Notes: generated by a model not told the origin, from the letters alone. Shown: positions 54,453 to 63,898, numbered from the stretch's first letter. The stretch: 64,000 nt of DNA from JAHRVQ01 sp029941905 (GCA_029941905.1 JAPYTQ010000013.1:1-64000); one strand, 5' to 3'. Translations and numbers: made by a program.

Positions 54453-55127
54453 ATGACCGAGATCAGTCTCGAACATGCTATTCGCTCACGTCACTCCGTC
54501 CGTGGGTTTCTTCCCAAACCAGTGCCTCAAGAAGTACTGCTTCGTGTCTTTGAACTGGCACAGTGGGCCCCATCGGGTACAAACGTACAGCCATGGCAGG
54601 TGTATGTGGCCTCAGGGACAACTCGGGATACCATGCGAACCGAGTTCATGAGCCGTGTAAAAGCGAATCAACCCTCACAACCGGATCATCCCGACCGGGG
54701 ACGTATGGGAGATCCCTGGCGCGAACGACGGCGTAACTGTGCCAGAGTGTTGTACAACGCAATGGGCATCGCCTGGGAAGACAAACCAGGACGAGCGCAG
54801 GCAAGTTTCCGGAATTTCGAAATGTTTGATGCTCCCCATATGGCCTTTCTTTGCATCAATGAGGCATTTGGCAAGCAATCGGCCGCTGACGTGGGCATGT
54901 ATGCCCAGACCCTGATGCTGGCGATGACCGCCAACGGACTCGCCTCTTGTGCCCAGGGCACCATGGGACACTACCCGGATCTGGTGCGTGAGACTTTCGA
55001 CATCAGTCCGGAGGTGAATGTCCTGTTTGGCATCAGTTTCGGTTACGAGGACATTGATGTACCTGCAAACAATGCACGTACCACCCGCGCTTCGCTGGAA
55101 GAGAATGTTGTGTTCCTCGGTAACTAG
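54453..55127 (+). CDS. nitroreductase-family FMN oxidoreductase
   Basis: 224 residues from ATG 54453 (MTEIS). R-S-R-H-S-V-R-G-F near residues 10-18, A-Q-W-A-P-S-G-T-N-V-Q-P-W-Q-V near 35-49 and a G-L-A-S-C-A-Q-G motif near 161-168 are the FMN-binding features. It resembles the 24399-25079 protein in length and layout. The earlier ATG-like start adds seven residues and has no ribosome binding site. It is followed at 84 bp by the SDR gene on the same strand. Confidence 0.88.
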   Translation: MTEISLEHAIRSRHSVRGFLPKPVPQEVLLRVFELAQWAPSGTNVQPWQVYVASGTTRDTMRTEFMSRVKANQPSQPDHPDRGRMGDPWRERRRNCARVLYNAMGIAWEDKPGRAQASFRNFEMFDAPHMAFLCINEAFGKQSAADVGMYAQTLMLAMTANGLASCAQGTMGHYPDLVRETFDISPEVNVLFGISFGYEDIDVPANNARTTRASLEENVVFLGN

Positions 55128-55210
55128 TCCACTAGGTCTGAGGTTGGCGTTACATATTTCCCGGTGACATGCTATACCTGTAAACTCACCCATCCAAATC
55201 AGAAAAAACT

Positions 55211-55999
55211 ATGGACCTTGGAATTCGTGGTAAGAAAGCGATAGTCAATGGCGGTAGCGCTGGCATGGGCAAGGGCAGTGTACTCGCATTGGCCAGAGAA
55301 GGAGTTGAACTCTACGTGTCTGCACGAGGCGCAGAACGATTAGCCAGAGCATGCGAAGAAATCAGCCAGGAAACCGGAACCCAGATTACCCCTATCGTTG
55401 CTGATCACAGCAGCGATGAAGGGCGCGCAAAGATTCTGGCAGCCTGTCCCAACCCGGACATTCTCGTTGGCACCTGTTCACCGCCCCAGGTCACCGGTGA
55501 CTTCAATACAATATCAATGCGGGACTGGCACGAGGCACTGGATATTACATTGCTGGGTCCTGTGCAATTCATGCAGGCTGTCATCCCGGGTATGGTCGAG
55601 AGAAACTGGGGCCGCATTGTAAATATCGGCACGGCAGCGGCGAAGTTTCCGCAGCAGATCAGGATCCTGTCCGGAGCCCCCAGGGCAGCCCTGGTGAACT
55701 ATACAGTGGCCGTTTCCAAGGCTGTCGCCAAGAACAACGTCATGATTAACAACATATTGCCGGGCATGTTTCATACCGCCGGGATCGAAGACAATTTTAA
55801 CGCAATGGCAGAAGCCAACGACACCAGCTACGATGAAGAAGTGGCAAGGTTTGTAAAACAGTTTCGAATACCAGCCGGTAAATTTGGTGATGCAGATGAT
55901 TTAGGCGCCTTCGTAGCGCTGTTCTGCAGCCAGTTCGCAAATTACATGGTAGGCCAAAGCCTGGCCATCGATGGTGGTGTGACGAACGCGACATTTTAA
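55211..55999 (+). CDS. SDR-family protein with altered catalytic residues
   Basis: 262 residues with the SDR Rossmann fold: N-G-G-S-A-G-M-G-K-G near residues 13-22 (a G-x3-G-x-G variant), A-D-H-S-S near 63, W-G-R-I-V-N-I-G-T near 135-143, I-N-N-I-L-P-G near 177 and the C-terminal I-D-G-G. Where Y-x-x-x-K is expected, the sequence reads S-G-A-P-R-A-A-L, so Tyr is Ser and Lys is Arg. This may be a non-canonical or non-reductive member. SDRs usually oxidise or reduce hydroxy/keto groups with NAD(P). Follows the nitroreductase on the same strand. Confidence 0.85.
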   Translation: MDLGIRGKKAIVNGGSAGMGKGSVLALAREGVELYVSARGAERLARACEEISQETGTQITPIVADHSSDEGRAKILAACPNPDILVGTCSPPQVTGDFNTISMRDWHEALDITLLGPVQFMQAVIPGMVERNWGRIVNIGTAAAKFPQQIRILSGAPRAALVNYTVAVSKAVAKNNVMINNILPGMFHTAGIEDNFNAMAEANDTSYDEEVARFVKQFRIPAGKFGDADDLGAFVALFCSQFANYMVGQSLAIDGGVTNATF

Positions 56000-56091
56000 C
56001 ACGCTGGCCTCCACGACCTGCTCCCGCACCAATTACCCGGCACACCATAAACCAGCGCTTGTTATTCAGCGTGATACAACGTATTAAGACA

Positions 56092-56472
56092 ATGAAAACG
56101 ACAAAATTACTTCTTCGAATGAAAAACTACTTTTTAACAGCCATTATAGTTGCACTTGCTGCTACGCTTTCAGCATGCAGTGAGCAAACTGTTGACCAAC
56201 CGGGATCAAGATCAACCCTTACTGCGACTCAACAGCACTTGTGGTCGAACAGCTGTGCTCTGTGCCATGTAACAGGAGCCGCTGGCGCACCTCGATTCGC
56301 CGACAACAATGATTGGAAATCGAGGAAGGCGAAAGGCAAAAAAATACTGCTGCAACATACCCTGGAAGGGTTTAACAATATGCCACCACTGGGCTATTGC
56401 ATGGCTTGTGAAACAGATGATTTTGCTGCACTGATTGAATTTATGGCCGGTGACTCAGCATGGGGAAACTAA
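56092..56472 (+). CDS. c5-type cytochrome c, lipoprotein
   Basis: 126 residues. A lipoprotein signal ends L-S-A-C29. The heme site is C-A-L-C-H at 55-59, and a C-M-A-C pair near residues 102-105, characteristic of cytochrome c5 (a disulfide), follows. Membrane-anchored electron carrier of the periplasm. The ATG at 56092 places the signal at the N-terminus; the open frame begins 11 codons earlier. The stop overlaps the start of the next gene by 13 bp, so this cytochrome is probably the electron acceptor of the flavoenzyme encoded there. Confidence 0.9.
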   Translation: MKTTKLLLRMKNYFLTAIIVALAATLSACSEQTVDQPGSRSTLTATQQHLWSNSCALCHVTGAAGAPRFADNNDWKSRKAKGKKILLQHTLEGFNNMPPLGYCMACETDDFAALIEFMAGDSAWGN

Positions 56473-57833
56473 CGCGTCGCACATTTCTTGCCAACAGCGC
56501 GCTCGCTGCCATTTTTGGTATCGCCGAACCGGTTTTCGGGCAACCCTCTCGTAAGCCAACACCCTGGCGTAACTGGTCCGGCGGGATCGTGGCGCATCCG
56601 ATCGGCAGGTTCTCACCCACAAGTGAGGAACAACTGAGTGAATTTCTTGCATCGAGCAATGGTCCATTACGACCAGTGGGCTCCGGTCATTCGTTTACGC
56701 CTTTGGTACCGACTGATGGCCATTTGCTGGTAATAGATCAACTTACCGGTTTGCTGGCCCACGACCCGGCTGAACACAAAGCAACCTTTGGCGCTGGCAC
56801 TCGATTGGGCGACATGGGTGCTCCGCTGCAGGCCATCAACCAGGCCATGATAAATTTACCCGATATAGACAGGCAGACACTCGCCGGTGCCACCTCGACG
56901 GCAACACACGGCACCGGTATAGAGTTCAAGTGCCTGTCTGGTTACGTCACTGAATTGCGACTGATTGCACCCGACGGGGAGGTTCATGACATTAACGAGC
57001 AGTCAGACCCGGACCTTTTTGCGGCTGCACGCGTCAGTGTCGGTTCGTTAGGCATCATCACCCGAATGACAATGCAGAACAGGCCAGGCTATCGTCTTAA
57101 ACAAACCAGTTGGGTCGACAAAACTGATAAATTGCTAAAAGATTTTGACAGCCTGGCCGCATCTCATCGGCATTTCGAACTGTTCCCGCTGACCCACTCG
57201 GACTACTCAATTGCCCTTGCGACCGACGAAACCACCGAGGAGATTAACAATCCGCCCGCATCCCCGGAAGAAGAAGCAGGATTTGACCTCGCCATGCGAG
57301 GCTGGATGAAAGTATCACCAGCACTCCGTCGACCCCTGGTCAATGGATTGGCTGAGCTGATACAACCGAGTGAGCGAGTGGATGAATCCTACAAAATTCT
57401 ATCCAGTATTCGAAACAACCGCTTTAACGAAATGGAATACTCCGTTCCTTTGGAAGCCGGAGCAGATTGCCTGCAGGAAATCCTCAGAACCATCCTCGAA
57501 AAAGAGATTGATGTAGTATTTCCTCTTGAATACCGATACGTTTCCCACGACGACACCATGCTTTCTATGAGCTCCGGTGAAGAGGACCATGCGGCAATAT
57601 CCATACATCGCATTGCTTCTGAGGACTATCGGCCCTATTTCGACCTGATCGAACCTATTTTCTGGAAATATGGTGGCCGACCCCACTGGGGTAAAGTGCA
57701 TTCATTGGGTGCGAGCCAACTGCAAGCGCTGTACCCTCGTTTTGCAGAATTCAAAGCCATTCGCCAGCGATGGGACCCGAACGGCCGAATGCTCAATGAC
57801 CACCTGCGCAAGTTGTTTGGAGCCGAATCGTGA
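56460..57833 (+). CDS. FAD-binding aldonolactone oxidase-like dehydrogenase, Tat-exported
   Basis: 457 residues of the vanillyl-alcohol-oxidase fold. The N-terminal twin-arginine signal T-R-R-T-F-L-A-N suggests export folded with FAD. The FAD domain has R-P-V-G-S-G-H-S-F-T-P-L near residues 64-75, G-A-G-T-R-L-G-D near 106-113 and G-A-T-S-T-A-T-H-G-T-G near 139-149; the C-terminal D-P-N-G-R-M-L-N-D-H-L is typical of gulonolactone/arabinonolactone oxidases. With no O2-specific evidence, the overlapping cytochrome gene suggests dehydrogenase activity to the respiratory chain. The PLP enzyme gene begins 4 bp inside its end. Confidence 0.9.
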   Translation: MGKLTRRTFLANSALAAIFGIAEPVFGQPSRKPTPWRNWSGGIVAHPIGRFSPTSEEQLSEFLASSNGPLRPVGSGHSFTPLVPTDGHLLVIDQLTGLLAHDPAEHKATFGAGTRLGDMGAPLQAINQAMINLPDIDRQTLAGATSTATHGTGIEFKCLSGYVTELRLIAPDGEVHDINEQSDPDLFAAARVSVGSLGIITRMTMQNRPGYRLKQTSWVDKTDKLLKDFDSLAASHRHFELFPLTHSDYSIALATDETTEEINNPPASPEEEAGFDLAMRGWMKVSPALRRPLVNGLAELIQPSERVDESYKILSSIRNNRFNEMEYSVPLEAGADCLQEILRTILEKEIDVVFPLEYRYVSHDDTMLSMSSGEEDHAAISIHRIASEDYRPYFDLIEPIFWKYGGRPHWGKVHSLGASQLQALYPRFAEFKAIRQRWDPNGRMLNDHLRKLFGAES

Positions 57834-59095
57834 AACGAAGATCTGTATTACTTGGCGGTGCTGGTCTCGCAGCGGTCGCGGGTGCTTCCAGACTGTTGTG
57901 GCGTCCGGCTGACACTGGCAAGCCGCACAACCCCTACTTTTCAGGATTAAACGAACTCCTGAAACAACATGGCCCCGGCAGACCGGTCATGCTGATTGAC
58001 GTTGATCGAATAAATACCAATATCGACCTGATCGCCAGTTCTGTCGGCGAGCAAAAAACCTACCGGGTCGTCGTGAAGTCACTTCCATCCGTGCCGTTGC
58101 TGGAACACGTCATGAATCGGGCAAAGACCAACTCCCTGATGGTATTCCACCAGCCATTCCTGAACACTATTGCCGAAACCTTTCCTGACGCGGATACGTT
58201 GATCGGCAAGCCAATGCCTGTGTCAGCCGCCAGAACTTTCTATGCAAAAGTTGATCACGAACGGTTCGATGCAGAGAACAAGGTTCAATGGTTAATAGAC
58301 ACGCCGAAAAGGTTTGCCCAATACCACGCGCTAGCGCGTCAGTTGGGGATAAAAATAAGTATTAACCTGGAGATCGACGTCGGCCTGCATCGGGGCGGAT
58401 TCGCAACCCCAGCGTCCATTGTCCCGTTAGTGGATACCATTAAATCTGACCCTGCCCACCTGGCACTCGCCGGATTAATGGGCTATGAACCTCACCTCAC
58501 CGGCATGCAGGCGACACTTTTGCATCCTGCAGTAAGACAGGTTCTCTCGGTCTATGAGGGGTTCCTGGGACAGCTAAAGCTGGCTGGATACAACCCTGAA
58601 AAACTGACCCTGAACGGTGCCGGTAGCCATACCCTCGGCATTTACCAGGGCGACCGGACCATGAACGATTTATCAGCAGGGTCGGGGGTCGTAAAACCCA
58701 CAGATTTTGATACCTATCACCTGACAGATAATCTACCCGCCGTTTTTATTGCGACACCCATATTGAAACGCTACGACGAATTAAAAATTCCCGGAGACCC
58801 GTGGTTCACAAAGCCCCTGCAAATGTGGAACCCCAATATGCGCAGGCTCTATTACATTTACGGCGGCTACTGGAAAGCCAATATGGTGTCCCCATCCGGC
58901 GTCGCTGATCCCCTGTACCGGAGCACAAACCAGAGCCCGGTCACCACTTCGACCTCGATCGATCTGCACGTGGATGATTATATGTTCCTGCGTCCCACCC
59001 AAAGTGAACATGTGATGTTGCAGTTTGGCGATCTGCTGCCATTTAAGGCAAACGAGCTTCTCGATACCTGGCCAGTCTTCCAACAAACCGGATAA
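57830..59095 (+). CDS. DSD1/D-threonine-aldolase-like PLP enzyme, Tat-exported
   Basis: 421 residues. GTG start overlaps the previous stop by four bases (GTGA). The N-terminus M-K-R-R-S-V-L-L-G-G-A-G is a Tat-type signal. The alanine-racemase-like N-terminal barrel has Y-R-V-V-V-K-S-L with Lys83 as PLP lysine, E-I-D-V-G-L-H-R-G-G-F near 184-194, and N-G-A-G-S-H-T near 264-270. The C-terminal beta domain has D-L-H-V-D-D-Y near residue 379 where the D-serine dehydratase/D-threonine aldolase group binds metal (H-x-D). A role on beta-hydroxy-D-amino acids in the periplasm is inferred. Part of the cytochrome-flavoenzyme-PLP operon. Confidence 0.88.
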   Translation: MKRRSVLLGGAGLAAVAGASRLLWRPADTGKPHNPYFSGLNELLKQHGPGRPVMLIDVDRINTNIDLIASSVGEQKTYRVVVKSLPSVPLLEHVMNRAKTNSLMVFHQPFLNTIAETFPDADTLIGKPMPVSAARTFYAKVDHERFDAENKVQWLIDTPKRFAQYHALARQLGIKISINLEIDVGLHRGGFATPASIVPLVDTIKSDPAHLALAGLMGYEPHLTGMQATLLHPAVRQVLSVYEGFLGQLKLAGYNPEKLTLNGAGSHTLGIYQGDRTMNDLSAGSGVVKPTDFDTYHLTDNLPAVFIATPILKRYDELKIPGDPWFTKPLQMWNPNMRRLYYIYGGYWKANMVSPSGVADPLYRSTNQSPVTTSTSIDLHVDDYMFLRPTQSEHVMLQFGDLLPFKANELLDTWPVFQQTG

Positions 59096-59317
59096 ACCGC
59101 AATTTGATGTTGGATACCATTGTCCAGAAGCGGTCAACGATGCTGGCAGATGACAAACACTTGGGGTAGAGTCTGGTAAGGAAGCTACGAGAAGAAGAAG
59201 CCGAGCAGCGCCACCAATTCGAGGCTCCTTGACACCCGCAAGCTCATGGATGACGACCATCGACCAACGACCAACCAATAGCTCGCAAGTTCGATTGGAA
59301 TAAAAAGGAATTTTGTC

Positions 59318-61468
59318 ATGAACCTGATAACTGGGTTGCTTGCGTACATCTCAGATCTGGTACCCAAAACACTCAAGTCTTTCCTAATCGCAGCATTCGT
59401 TCTGATTCTTGTTTTGCCTCTCATTTTCGGCAAGGCAACTGACCTGTATGACAAGTCAATTTCTGACGATGATAAACAACGAGGTGCGATCACCGGGGTT
59501 GAAGATGCATTCGGCGATAAATTTGACGAGATCTTCCCCGACGACGAAAAGTGGCCTGGCTCCCAGGGCTGGCAAAACTGGACGCCTGAAGACAGCATGT
59601 GGTTTTACACCACCACGCAGGGCTCTGATGTAGTGCCTTATGATTTTTTTATGGTCCTGGAGCAGGAGAATTCAGACACATTGTTTCGAGATAATAAAAA
59701 CATTGCTTACTACCGTTATCTCCCCCTCAAAGAGACCTCGAGTAACCCAGACGGACTGCCACTGGGGTTTGTTAAAGATACCTACAAGGGAAAAGAATAT
59801 GTCGGGTTTACCTGCGCTGCCTGTCACACCACGCAGATAAATTACCAGGGCGTGGGGATGCGTATCGAAGGTGGACCGGCCATGGCGGACATGTACAATT
59901 TTATGACGGCGCTGGACAAGGCTTTGACGAGCACCTGGGAAAATGACACAAAGCGCGAACGCTTCATTGCGGCCGTACTGGCCCGTAACGGCGCAGGTAA
60001 GATATTCACCGGTGGTCGTAACTTTACTTCCCGAGATGAAGTCGACGCAGCTCTGAAAACCTTCAAGATCCGGATAAAAAATTACGTTGTAATCAACCGT
60101 GCCGCGCCCGGCTACGGCTATGCACGCCTCGATGCATTCGGCAGGATTTTTAACCGTACCCTTGAGCATTTGCTCAACAGAGACGCCGTTGAAAGTGTCC
60201 TCACTGACCAGCTCGAACCCGATGAACTCAAGGAAGTACTCAAACACATGGATGATTCCGTGGTCAGCAACAAGGAGTTCGATCACCTGTTTGAAAAGCT
60301 GGTACCCATTCTTTCTGTGAAACAAATGCTGAAATTCAGAGATGCTCTGTTTAACAAACCCGATGCCCCGGTAAGTTACCCTTTCTTATGGGATATTCCC
60401 CAACACGATTACGTCCAATGGAATGGCATAGCCTCCAATGCCGGGGTAGGACCCATCGGCCGCAACAGCGGTGAAGTCGTTGGTGTTTTCGGCACCCTGG
60501 ACTGGCAGGAAGAATCAGGTTTCAGCCTCTCCGCACTCATCGGTGGTCAGGGAACGGGAGATCATGTGAGCTTTCAATCTTCGATCAATGTTAGAAACCT
60601 GAAGCATATCGAAAATCACCTGGTCAGCCTGCAATCCCCGGAATGGCCCGCGGTTCTTCCTCCGATTGATAAAGACAAAGCCCGGCGCGGCAGAAGAGCT
60701 TTTCTTAAACACTGTGCTGAATGTCACCACGATATCGATCGAAGTGCAGAAGACCGTCGAGTAGTAGCGCAGATGCTCATGCTCAGTAAAGCCGGGACAG
60801 ACAAAACCATGGCCAGCAACAGTGTCAACAGAGTTGGCAAAAGCGGTATTTTAAAAAACCAGTACCAGCAGGTTGATGTTGGCAGTGTACTTATTCAAGA
60901 CACAGCGCCCGTCGCCGTTCTGCTCACTGCCGCCGTTACCAATGTTGTGGCCACAACCGACTTTGACAAAGGCTATATCCGTCGCTGGAGTGAGTGGATC
61001 TATCATCTGGCAACAGCATTTTTCAGCAATGAGATCAAATCCAGTATCAAGAATGGGAAATACAAACCCGATACCACGGCGAAGCCATTCGATTCCCTGC
61101 ATGCCTATAAAGCGCGGCCCCTTAATGGCATTTGGGCCACCGCACCTTATTTGCACAATGGTTCGGTACCTACACTGTACGATCTTTTACTGCGTAAAAA
61201 ATGACACTGCGACCCCGAACATCCCAAAAGGAAATGCGATCCGGAAGAAGGCGAGTATCGCCCGGATGAATTTCGAGTTGGCAGTCGTGAATTTAATCCA
61301 AAGGAAGTCGGCTTTATCACCACAGGTTTCGGGAGCGAGGATCTTAGCCAAAGAGACGGCACACGCTTTTTGACCACACTTCCTGGCAACAGCAATGCCG
61401 GTCATGAATACGGCGATTTAACCCGCAAGGTACGTTATGAGCTGGTTGAGTATATGAAAACGCTTTAG
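59318..61468 (+). pseudogene. membrane-anchored di-heme cytochrome c (peroxidase/RoxA-like) with in-frame TGA at codon 629
   Basis: One N-terminal membrane helix (about 21-38) and two heme sites, C-A-A-C-H at 166-170 and C-A-E-C-H at 466-470, in the layout of di-heme cytochromes related to MauG, cytochrome c peroxidase and rubber oxygenase RoxA. W-x3-D-S-M-W-F-Y-T-T and G-P-A-M-A-D are further family landmarks. Translation meets TGA at 61202-61204. The same frame then continues for 87 codons with E-Y-R-P-D-E-F-R-V-G-S-R-E-F, G-N-S-N-A-G-H-E-Y-G and L-V-E-Y-M-K-T-L up to TAG 61468, the expected C-terminus (716 residues). Without it the protein loses the last helix and probable heme-ligand region. 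Nonsense mutation, error or recoding. Confidence 0.72.
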
Positions 61469-61478
61469 CCGAAAAGGA

Positions 61479-62255
61479 CTACTCGTTCTCAGCCTGATTC
61501 CGCCCGCGAGTCTGAACACCAGCAAGCCGGGCTGCTACTTCCTCTGGCCGCGGGCCCTTGTGCAGCTGATTGATCTCGACCTCATAGGTCATTGCATCAC
61601 CGAGTGCGAGATCAAAACCCCGATCTATCAGGCGCTTGGTTTTGAACATCACCTCCGGCACGGCAGAGAGCATGTCCCTGGCAAGACTGATGCATGTCGG
61701 TAAAAGTTCTTCTCTCGGCACAATGCGGTTAGCAAGCCCCCATTCATAGGCGAGTTCTGCCGACAGATAGTTGCCGGTGAGAGAAAGTTCCTTCGCCCTG
61801 TTGATACCAATGGCGCGAGACAACCGCTGGGAAAGACCCCAACCTGCTATTAAACCAATCCGGGTATGCGTATCTGCAAATTTCGTTTCCGGGGTGACAA
61901 TCAACAGATCGCAGGAGAGCGAGATTTCGAGACCACCCGTCACTGCGAGTCCGTTGATTGCGCCGATGACAGGTTGTGGCAGGGTTCGCAGCAGCTGTGG
62001 TGGATCAAGTAGTTCAGAGTGAGCTTTAGGCACATCGGCACTTCCCATCTCCTTTAAATCAAGACCAGCACAAAACGCCCGGCCAGCACCGGTGAGGATG
62101 ACAACACCAATCTCCCGGTCACTGCGCAGTTTGATTATTTCCTCCTGGAGTGCGTAACGCAGCTCCAGTGACAGTGCATTCAACTGCCTGGGTCTGTTAA
62201 GGGTCAGGATTGCAATGCCATCGCGTTTGTCGACGAGTAGTACGGGTTCTGTCAT
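61479..62255 (-). CDS. enoyl-CoA hydratase/isomerase (crotonase) family protein
   Basis: 258 residues from ATG 62255 (MTEPVL), with AGGAG upstream; the frame extends 21 codons without a good start. Crotonase markers: A-I-L-T-L-N-R-P near residues 15-22, G-R-A-F-C-A-G-L-D-L-K near 59-69 (oxyanion hole), G-L-A-V-T-G-G-L-E-I near 98-107, and F-A-D-T-H-T-R-I-G-L-I-A-G-W-G near 124-138. Hydrates 2-enoyl-CoA or shifts the double bond; the second acid/base pair is not unambiguous. Single minus-strand gene 10 bp from the end of the di-heme gene. Confidence 0.9.
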   Translation of the reverse strand: MTEPVLLVDKRDGIAILTLNRPRQLNALSLELRYALQEEIIKLRSDREIGVVILTGAGRAFCAGLDLKEMGSADVPKAHSELLDPPQLLRTLPQPVIGAINGLAVTGGLEISLSCDLLIVTPETKFADTHTRIGLIAGWGLSQRLSRAIGINRAKELSLTGNYLSAELAYEWGLANRIVPREELLPTCISLARDMLSAVPEVMFKTKRLIDRGFDLALGDAMTYEVEINQLHKGPRPEEVAARLAGVQTRGRNQAENE

Positions 62256-62256
62256 C

Positions 62257-62550
62257 TTAAAGATCTCCTGGAAAAACCAAATGTAATAGCATAATTGCAA
62301 TGTGGTGATCGCAGACAAACGTCTCGAAGAAGTTGTTGCCGCAGAAATTCGTCAGTACGGTGGCAATGCAACAGTTGAGGTCACCCGCTGGTGACACGGC
62401 ACTGTCTTCACCCTGGGCACCGAACTCGGCGATCGAGACGCCTCTCTGTGTGTCGAGCCAAATCATCTGTCCAAACGCACCGAGCGTTATCGAACGGCCG
62501 TTGGGGTAGTACTTCATCCCAGTGGGAGAATAAGTGCGCCCGCTCCTCAA
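62257..62550 (-). pseudogene. C-terminal fragment of a serine hydrolase (class C beta-lactamase family)
   Basis: The stretch has Y-Y-P-N-G-R-S, G-A-F-G-Q-M-I-W-L-D-T-Q-R-G-V-S-I-A, similar to the G-x-x-G-Q-x-I-x-V-D-P block at the end of NylB/EstB-type serine hydrolases. No N-terminal part with the S-x-x-K site is upstream; the frame is closed by a stop and neighbouring frames are broken. I read it as a decayed fragment; the match is short. Confidence 0.35.
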
Positions 62551-62651
62551 TTGAGCCGCTCAAAGCGCGCAGGTTGCGGCGCTCGTACTCGTCGCTGAAT
62601 TCGACCTGTGGTCGGTGAGCCCCGTCAGCCAACTAAATTCTCCTCACGACT

Positions 62652-63311
62652 TTATTCTGAAGGCCACAAAGGCGTATTGATTTCGAAACCCAATGGCTCA
62701 CCCCAGATATTGCGATAGGAAACATGGTGAACCGGTGTTCGAGGCGCCACTCCCCATCGACCCGTGGGATACCCCATGGTCACACAGGCTGCGAAATTCC
62801 ACCCCTGGTCTTCAGGCACCTTCAGTATCTCCAGCATCTGCTTCAACTTGAACATCATGACACTCGTAATCGCCGATCCTACCCCCTCAGCCCTCGCTGC
62901 CAGCATGGCATTCCAGATCGATGGGAAAATTGATCCGCCGCTTGGATCGTGTTGGGCGAACCCAAAAAGCAGCAGCGGGTAGTCTTCAAAGTGATCAGCG
63001 AGATAAAGTGCCGATTTTTGCATCTTGGTAAATTCGATACTTTCCGGTGTGTCCGGATTTTCCTTCGCTGCATCCAGCGCAGGTTTATAGTGCGTTTCGA
63101 GCAGTGTTTGAAAACACTCGCGATAAACTGATCCCAACTGACCCTTGATGTCCGGGTCGTCTACGAGCATGAATCGCCAATTTTGGGAATTGCCACCACT
63201 GGGTGCACGCACAGCTGCATCCATAATGCGCATCTGTACTTCCTGTGGAATTGGGTCGGTTTTGACCCGGCGCATTGCCCTGGTGGTGTATAGCGCTTCA
63301 TAGACATCCAT
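62652..63311 (-). CDS. nitroreductase-family FMN oxidoreductase
   Basis: 219 residues. T-T-R-A-M-R-R near residues 9-15, A-V-R-A-P-S-G-G-N-S-Q-N-W near 33-45, a middle segment W-N-A-M-L-A-A-R-A-E-G-V-G-S near 133-146, and G-Y-P-T-G-R-W-G near residue 181. It differs from the other two nitroreductases here in the Q-N-W variant and a long insertion between residues 65 and 105. Likely reduces nitro, quinone or enone groups using FMN. A single gene facing left, 396 bp after the enoyl-CoA hydratase start. Confidence 0.88.
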   Translation of the reverse strand: MDVYEALYTTRAMRRVKTDPIPQEVQMRIMDAAVRAPSGGNSQNWRFMLVDDPDIKGQLGSVYRECFQTLLETHYKPALDAAKENPDTPESIEFTKMQKSALYLADHFEDYPLLLFGFAQHDPSGGSIFPSIWNAMLAARAEGVGSAITSVMMFKLKQMLEILKVPEDQGWNFAACVTMGYPTGRWGVAPRTPVHHVSYRNIWGEPLGFEINTPLWPSE

Positions 63312-63454
63312 CGAAATTGTTCTCCTGATCGTCGATTAACCTGTCTGGTAGATGATGCATCATCTCATTGAAGTAAACAAAGCCGCTCAGGAAATCACAA
63401 GAAGTTGACCAATTGACATCGAGCACCCACGCTTATCAGCAATTGACTGTGACT

Positions 63455-63898
63455 CTAAAAACGCTTCTGCAGGGTGGTGGGATAGGATCTAAATGCGACG
63501 GGGATATCTGCGGTTTTCAAGACCAGGATTTCAAAATAATCCTGGTCGTCCTGCCTTCTGATTTCCCTCCTTTGATCCGGAACAAGGGATGAAGCTCGTG
63601 GATCCCTGCGATATCTCCTACGGCGATCAGCGGTTCTCTGACGTTGCTCAAGCGGGTCAGCTCCAGGCATACTTTCGATAACACACTCGCAACCGGTCTC
63701 CGCGACCTTCATGGCAAATTTAATCGCATTGTCTTCGGACAGGCCTGTTTTAATCACAAATTCTCTGCCAGAGAATAGTTTCTTAACGGCAGGTTCCCCC
63801 AAACGAAAGAATCTGCCAAACCTTTGCTTGGTGATATCGAAACTGAACTCACCAGTCATCCTGGCGTTGAATCTAACCTGATGCAGTGTATCGGTCAT
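63455..63898 (-). CDS. hypothetical protein with FSG/K motif and Arg-rich tail
   Basis: 147 residues. The first 70 form a small alpha/beta domain with G-E-F-S-F-D, R-F-F-R-L and K-K-L-F-S-G-R-E-F-V-I-K, similar to a small group of uncharacterised bacterial proteins, then A-E-T-G-C-E-C-V-I-E. The second half is rich in Arg and Asp (D-R-R-R-R-Y-R-R-D) and probably disordered. No signal peptide. I know no function. The window ends 102 bp upstream of its ATG, and that flank has no other gene. Confidence 0.65.
   Translation of the reverse strand: MTDTLHQVRFNARMTGEFSFDITKQRFGRFFRLGEPAVKKLFSGREFVIKTGLSEDNAIKFAMKVAETGCECVIESMPGADPLEQRQRTADRRRRYRRDPRASSLVPDQRREIRRQDDQDYFEILVLKTADIPVAFRSYPTTLQKRF

Noticed and set aside
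54675..55193. Minus-strand open frame of 172 codons
   Set aside because: Antisense shadow of the nitroreductase gene; no ribosome binding site.
61202..61204. Second selenocysteine codon in the di-heme cytochrome gene
   Set aside because: No hairpin meeting the bacterial SECIS rules follows in the next 40 bases, the position is not a known Cys/Sec active site, and the area has an imperfect duplication suggesting mutation.
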